A DNA stretch of 11,511 nt from Pseudomonadota bacterium (GTDB lineage: Bacteria; Pseudomonadota; Alphaproteobacteria; Caulobacterales; Caulobacteraceae). The notes below the pieces were generated by a model. The model searched no databases. It saw only the letters and a program-made list of their open reading frames with translations, and was not told where the DNA came from. The position numbers and the translations under genes are program-made. Numbering within the stretch: position 1 is the first letter of the stretch; each line of letters opens with the position of its first letter. The DNA lies in contig JAEXKM010000195.1 of assembly GCA_023445705.1 (NCBI GenBank), positions 1 through 11,511 on the forward strand, written 5' to 3'. This document shows, piece by piece, positions 7,720 through 11,511 of the stretch.

Positions 7720-8232
7720 GTGAAGCGTTCGATATCGTTCCTGACTTTCGCGGCCGCTGGCGCCGCCACCGCATCGCCCGCCTTCGCGGCCGATCTCAAG
7801 GTCTCCTACGTGGTCCCGAAGATCACGGTCGCCGAGTACCACGCGCCCTATGTTGCGGTCTGGATCGAGAACCCGGCCGACGCGAGCGGCGTCGGCACCC
7901 TGTCGGTGCGCTACAAGCCCAACCACGACAAATGGCTGAAGGACATGCGCCTGTGGTGGCGTAAGACCGGCCGCTCGATGACCCTGCCCGCCGACGGCGT
8001 CAGCGGAGCCACCCGGGCGCCCGGCGTTCAGCAGGTCGTCTTCAGCGGCTCAAACGGCGTGCTGAAGGAACTGAAACCTGGCCAGTACACGCTGGTGGTC
8101 GAAGCCGCGCGTGAAGCCGGGGGCTATGAAGCCGTTCGCGTGCCGTTCACCTGGAGCAAGCCCGGCAAGGCGGCGAGCGCCAAGGGCTCTTCGGAGCTCG
8201 GGCTCGTGACCGTGGCCGTGGCCGTGCAGTGA
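7720..8232 (+). CDS. DUF2271 domain periplasmic protein
   Basis: A 170-residue exported protein of unknown function. The GTG start has GAGG (7709-7712) 7 bases upstream and opens a standard signal peptide (MKRS, hydrophobic alanine-rich core, likely cleavage after AFA at residue 23). The mature part reads as a compact beta-rich domain: VSYVVPKI, a segment AEYHAPYVAVWIEN, then KWLKDMRLWWRKTG, the motif DGVSGATRAPG and a closing PFTW strand, all recognisable features of DUF2271. No cysteine is present in the mature protein and there is no obvious catalytic site. The next gene, a DUF4198 protein, begins at or just beyond the stop, so the two form one unit. In other proteobacteria these two families often sit beside PepSY membrane proteins and ApbE flavin transferases, pointing loosely to periplasmic redox or iron-linked roles; neither partner is present here. 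Confidence 0.85.
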   Translation: MKRSISFLTFAAAGAATASPAFAADLKVSYVVPKITVAEYHAPYVAVWIENPADASGVGTLSVRYKPNHDKWLKDMRLWWRKTGRSMTLPADGVSGATRAPGVQQVVFSGSNGVLKELKPGQYTLVVEAAREAGGYEAVRVPFTWSKPGKAASAKGSSELGLVTVAVAVQ

Positions 8233-8243
8233 GGACCCGCGCC

Positions 8244-9119
8244 ATGACGAAGACCCGCTCGCTGACCGCCGCAGCCTTCCTCGCAGCCCTCATCGCACCC
8301 GTTGCGGCGCAGGCCGCGGTCAATTGGGTGCTGCCCTCCACGACCGTCGTGTCTGGCAACCGCTCCTGGGTCACGGTCGACGCCGCCAGTTCGGACCAGG
8401 CGTTCGCCCCCAACCTGCGCCCCCTCCCCCTCGACACGATCAAGGTGTTCGACCCGGAGGGACAGGCGGTCGAGCCGCAAACCCCCTCGATGGGCAAGCT
8501 GCGGTCTAGTTTCGAACTGCAGATCGCCAAGCCCGGCACCTACAAGATCGCCTCGGTCTCAACGGCTGTTCTCGCCAGCTGGACCGAGAACGGCGAGGTG
8601 AAGCGCTTCCGCGGTTCGGGCGATGAGTTCGCGGCCAAGGTCCCCGCCGGCGCCGCCGACCTGAAAACCGTCAAGACGCTGAGCCGCTACGAGACCTTCA
8701 TCACCCGCGATAACCCCACGACGGAGGTCTTCAAGCCGACCGGACAGGGGCTTGAGCTCGTGCCGGTCACGCACCCTGCGGACATTGTCGCCGGCGAAGC
8801 GGCGAGCTTCCGCTTCCTCTTGGACGGCAAGCCAGCGGCCGGCCTGAGCGTTGTGCTCAAGCGCGGCGGCGATTTCTGGAACGCGAAGCCGGCCGAGATT
8901 GACCTGAAGACCTCGGCCGACGGCGGCGTGAAGGTCACCCTGCCGCAAAGCGGCGCCTGGCTGATCAGCGCGAGCTACCACACCGGCGAGACGGGTCGTG
9001 GCGGCGGGCCTGGCGGTCCCCCGCCTGGCCCAGGAGTCCCGCCCCGCCCGGCCCAGCCGCTGGCCAGTGACGGCTATGGCGCCAACTACAGCGCCACGAT
9101 CGAGGCGCAGATCCCTTAG
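8244..9119 (+). CDS. DUF4198 domain periplasmic protein
   Basis: A 291-residue exported protein of unknown function. The ATG at 8244 is chosen because GAGG (8231-8234) lies 9 bases upstream and a normal signal peptide follows (MTKTRSLTAAAFLAALIAP, likely cleavage after AQA at 24). An in-frame GTG at 8229 overlapping the previous stop would add five residues but lacks a ribosome site. The mature protein has DUF4198 family features: an opening VNWVLPSTTVVSGNRSWVTV, the stretch GQGLELVPVTHPADIVAGE (about 170-190), then FRFLLDGKPAAGLSVVL, which looks like an Ig-like or carboxypeptidase-regulatory beta-sandwich related to NikM-type domains. A Gly/Pro-rich stretch (about 252-271) precedes a last beta strand. 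It is co-encoded with the DUF2271 gene. A role in binding or presenting metal or a redox partner in the periplasm is a guess from its neighbours and family relatives. Confidence 0.85.
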   Translation: MTKTRSLTAAAFLAALIAPVAAQAAVNWVLPSTTVVSGNRSWVTVDAASSDQAFAPNLRPLPLDTIKVFDPEGQAVEPQTPSMGKLRSSFELQIAKPGTYKIASVSTAVLASWTENGEVKRFRGSGDEFAAKVPAGAADLKTVKTLSRYETFITRDNPTTEVFKPTGQGLELVPVTHPADIVAGEAASFRFLLDGKPAAGLSVVLKRGGDFWNAKPAEIDLKTSADGGVKVTLPQSGAWLISASYHTGETGRGGGPGGPPPGPGVPPRPAQPLASDGYGANYSATIEAQIP

Positions 9120-9302
9120 TCGCTGAGGGCCGCGGGCCCGCTCGCCCGCCAACTGGCCAAAGCGCCTCAAGGCAAAGGCGAACCTCCGAGTCGTAGGCCG
9201 GCTGGACCGTGCGTCGAAGCTAGAATGATGGTGCGCCGGCGACCTTAATGGGGGGAATAGGCCGCCGGAGCCTCCGCTGCTTGCCGAACTGGGCGAGGTC
9301 AG

Positions 9303-9320
9303 CAAGACGGAGATGTCTTG
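9303..9320 (-). terminator. Small hairpin just after the ATPase stop
   Basis: CAAGAC (9303-9308) and GTCTTG (9315-9320) form a perfect 6-bp stem with a 6-base loop, 4 bases beyond the ATPase stop codon on the minus strand. There is no T-run, so a terminator role is only possible. The rest of the converging intergenic region (9120-9302) shows no gene or convincing structure. Confidence 0.3.
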
Positions 9321-9324
9321 GAGG

Positions 9325-11511
9325 TCAAAGACCCCGATCGCGGTAGGCCAGCAGCCGCAGCGCGTTGAAGACGACGACCAGGGTGGAGCCCTCGTGCATC
9401 GCTACGGCGGGACCGATGCCGAGGCCCAATATCGTCGCGGGCACGAGTATTGCGACCACCCCCAAACTGATGAACACGTTCTGCCGAATGACCGATCGGG
9501 TTCGACGGCTAAGCCCGACGGCGAAAGGCAGGTGGCGCAGGTCGTCCGCCATCAAGGCGACGTCGGCAGTCTCAAGCGCAACGTCCGAGCCCGCAGCGCC
9601 CATGGCGATGCCGACCGTCGCATTGGCCATGGCCGGTGCGTCGTTCACGCCGTCGCCGACCATCGCGACCTTGTCCTCGGCCCGGAGTTTGCGGATGGCC
9701 TCGACCTTGTCCTCAGGCATGAGATCGCCCCAAGCCTCGTCCAAACCGACATCCTTGGCGATCGCCTCGGCTACCTTGCTGTGGTCCCCGGAGATCATCA
9801 GCATGCGGGTGATGCCGAGCCGCCGCAGCGCCGCCAAGGCTTCGCGCGCGGCCTCTCGGGGGGTGTCCATCAGGCCGATGACGCCGAGGTCGCGGTCCCC
9901 CTTGCGCACCGCCATGGTCGTTCGACCTTGGTCACGAAGCCGAGCGATGGCTTGGGCGGACTCGGCGCCGAGCGGCGGCACGCCATCCACGCCGAACATC
10001 TCGGCCTTGCCGATCCAAACGGCTTCGCCGTCCAGCCGGGCGACGACGCCGCGTCCGATGAGATTGTTCAGCTCGCTAGCCGCGCCGATGGCCTTGCCCG
10101 CTGCGCCGAGCCGTTCGCGGCCGTCGCGGGCGATCGCTTCGGCGAGCGGATGATCGCTGAGCATCTCGACCGCGACCGCGACACGCAGAAGTTCTGCATC
10201 ATCCACCGCGGGCGCTGCGATGACGTCCGTGATCCGCGGCCGCCCTTCAGTGAGCGTCCCCGTCTTGTCAAAAGCGATGGACCTCAGTGAGCCCAAATCC
10301 TCCAGCGGCGCGCCGCCTTTGATGAGAACCCCGCCCTTGGCCGCTCTCGCGACGCCAGAGAGCACGGCGCTGGGCGTAGCGATGGCCAGCGCGCAGGGGC
10401 TGGCGGCGACGAGCACCGCCATGGCGCGATAGAAACTGTCCGAGAAAGGCTCGTCGACGACGACCCATGCAAAGAGCAACACGAACGCCAGCACCAAGAC
10501 CACGGGCACGAAGATCCGCTCGAACTTGTCGGTGAACCTTTGCGTCGGAGATTTTCGGGTCTCGGCCTCGCTGACCAAGCGCACGACCTTGGCCAAGGCG
10601 GAATCGGTGGAGAGGCGCGTGACCTCCACCTCGATCGCGCCGGCCCCATTTATAGTGCCGGCGAACACCCGAGACGTAGCGTCGACGCCATCGGGCCTAG
10701 CGCGAGCCAGAGACGGATTCTCGACCGGGCGCTTGTCGACCGGGATGCTCTCGCCCGTAACCGGGGCCTGGTTGATGCTGGACGCGCCTTTCACCACAAA
10801 TCCATCGGCGGGCAGGCGCTCGTTCGGGCGGACAATCACCACATCCCCAAGCACGAGGTCCTCGACCGCCACTTCGGTTGTTCCGCCCTGGCGCCGGACG
10901 GTCGCGGTGCGTGGCGCAAGTTCGGCCAATGCTTCGATCGCGCGCTTGGCGCGCCCCATGGCGTAGTGCTCGAGCGCATGGCCTAGACTGAAGAGGAACA
11001 GCAGCAGCGCCCCCTCAGCCCACGCGCCCAGCGCCGCAGCACCTGCGGCCGCAACGAGCATCAGGGTGTCGATCTCAAAGCGCTTAAGGCGAAGGTTGTC
11101 GAAGGCTTCGCGGAGCGTGAAGAAACCCCCGAAGCCGTAGGCCCCTACATAAAGCGCGGTCGGCAACCAGGTCGGCGCCGCGGGGACCAGCTTTTCGATC
11201 AGGAAGCCCGTCGCCAGCAGCCCCCCGCAAAGCAGCGAAAAGATCAGTTCGCTATTGGCCCCGAGCGGGCCGCCATGCGCGTGCCCGTGATCCTCACCTT
11301 CCTTGTGAACATGGCCCGGCTTTCCGTGCTCATCGTGAACCTTCGCCTCTCTCGCCGGGGCCTTCGTGACAGGCGTCACACCAAGCCCGGCGAGGACCTT
11401 CAGTACCTCTTCCTGCGATACGAAAGTCCGATCGAACTCGATCCGGACGAGACCCGCGGCGCTGGCGTCGGCCTCAAGCACGCCAGGAGTTGCGGCAAGA
11501 CGCTCTGTGAT
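9325..11511 (-). CDS. P1B-4-type metal-transporting ATPase (SPC/HEGST), N-terminus cut off
   Basis: An inner-membrane P-type ATPase exporting a transition metal from the cytoplasm. Its frame is open through the right edge (upstream residues read ITERLAATPGV before the GTG at 11481), so the true start is outside. The order is: end of an HMA-like domain (to about 11390); a linker with seven histidines (11275-11337); membrane helices; actuator motif TGES (10747-10758); SPC in the metal-site helix (10393-10401); phosphorylation motif DKTGTLT (10249-10269); nucleotide-domain SDHPLAEA; hinge GDGVNDAPA (about 9625-9660); and HEGST in the final helices (9382-9396). SPC plus HEGxT defines the P1B-4 group (CoaT/CtpD-like; Co, Zn, Fe or Ni reported), not CPC-type copper or Zn/Cd pumps. 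Whether the HMA carries CxxC cannot be seen. No regulator gene is adjacent within the window; the gene converges on the DUF4198 gene. Confidence 0.93.
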   Translation of the reverse strand: MTERLAATPGVLEADASAAGLVRIEFDRTFVSQEEVLKVLAGLGVTPVTKAPAREAKVHDEHGKPGHVHKEGEDHGHAHGGPLGANSELIFSLLCGGLLATGFLIEKLVPAAPTWLPTALYVGAYGFGGFFTLREAFDNLRLKRFEIDTLMLVAAAGAAALGAWAEGALLLFLFSLGHALEHYAMGRAKRAIEALAELAPRTATVRRQGGTTEVAVEDLVLGDVVIVRPNERLPADGFVVKGASSINQAPVTGESIPVDKRPVENPSLARARPDGVDATSRVFAGTINGAGAIEVEVTRLSTDSALAKVVRLVSEAETRKSPTQRFTDKFERIFVPVVLVLAFVLLFAWVVVDEPFSDSFYRAMAVLVAASPCALAIATPSAVLSGVARAAKGGVLIKGGAPLEDLGSLRSIAFDKTGTLTEGRPRITDVIAAPAVDDAELLRVAVAVEMLSDHPLAEAIARDGRERLGAAGKAIGAASELNNLIGRGVVARLDGEAVWIGKAEMFGVDGVPPLGAESAQAIARLRDQGRTTMAVRKGDRDLGVIGLMDTPREAAREALAALRRLGITRMLMISGDHSKVAEAIAKDVGLDEAWGDLMPEDKVEAIRKLRAEDKVAMVGDGVNDAPAMANATVGIAMGAAGSDVALETADVALMADDLRHLPFAVGLSRRTRSVIRQNVFISLGVVAILVPATILGLGIGPAVAMHEGSTLVVVFNALRLLAYRDRGL

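Noticed and set aside
8229..8231. GTG overlapping the DUF2271 stop as the start of the DUF4198 gene
   Set aside because: There is no ribosome site before it, whereas the ATG at 8244 has GAGG at suitable distance and yields a cleaner signal peptide. It remains a possible alternative.
9127..9139. GGGCC-GCG-GGCCC inverted repeat after the DUF4198 gene as a terminator
   Set aside because: The stem is only 5 bp with a 3-base loop and no T-run, which is common by chance in DNA this GC-rich.
9245..9259. TTAAT-GGGGGG-AATA, similar to an RcnR-type G-tract operator
   Set aside because: It lies between the 3' ends of two converging genes with no start codon nearby on either strand, and its flanks are not a clean dyad; probably coincidence.
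9313..10290. Open frame on the plus strand opposite the ATPase gene
   Set aside because: It is antisense to conserved ATPase motifs, its product resembles no family, and no ribosome site supports it; high-GC shadow frame.
11479..11481. GTG as the start of the P-type ATPase
   Set aside because: The same frame continues to the window edge with HMA-like residues (ITERLAATPGV), so this is an internal valine codon and the gene is partial.

Overview
The window looks like a metal-handling region from a high-GC alphaproteobacterium. Caulobacterales (Caulobacter, Phenylobacterium, Brevundimonas) or sphingomonads are my best guess, from base composition and the mix of families; no rRNA or other phylogenetic marker is present. 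Genes are tightly packed, and the longest gene-free stretch is about 205 bases (9120-9324). I see no tRNA, rRNA, CRISPR array, insertion sequence or attachment site.

Region 1 (1-5836, + strand) is a copper/silver RND efflux operon: the C-terminal part of a TolC-type outer-membrane factor, CusB (adaptor with a C-terminal CusF module), CusA (heavy-metal RND pump) and a small CusF-type lipoprotein. All three junctions are ATGA overlaps, so translation is probably coupled. The CusA copper methionines fall at exactly the E. coli positions (573, 623, 672), as do proton-relay Asp405 and Glu939. A GC-rich hairpin follows cusF and sits between converging genes.

Region 2 (5935-7560, - strand) is a two-gene unit: a CsoR/RcnR-family metal-sensing repressor followed 9 bases later by an MFS transporter with a His-rich cytoplasmic tail. 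A perfect 7-bp dyad (TATCCCC-N5-GGGGATA) directly before the repressor gene is a good candidate operator. The arrangement recalls the cyanobacterial nickel pair InrS-NrsD.

Region 3 (7720-9119, + strand) is a DUF2271 and DUF4198 pair, both with signal peptides and of unknown function. A second dyad (TTCTCA-N4-TGAGAA) with some Fur-box resemblance lies in the divergent intergenic region.

Region 4 (9325 to the right edge, - strand) is a P1B-type ATPase cut off at its N-terminus. Its SPC and HEGST motifs place it in the P1B-4 group (Co/Zn/Fe/Ni-type) rather than among CPC copper or zinc/cadmium pumps. A His-rich linker follows a partial HMA domain.

Together the region encodes a trans-envelope Cu(I)/Ag(I) pump with periplasmic metal donors, a probable self-regulated divalent-metal exporter, and an inner-membrane P1B-4 ATPase. 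The DUF2271-DUF4198 pair is the least understood part. Nothing I can see amounts to a wholly new system; the most testable novelties are the repressor/MFS/operator unit and the DUF pair with its upstream dyad.
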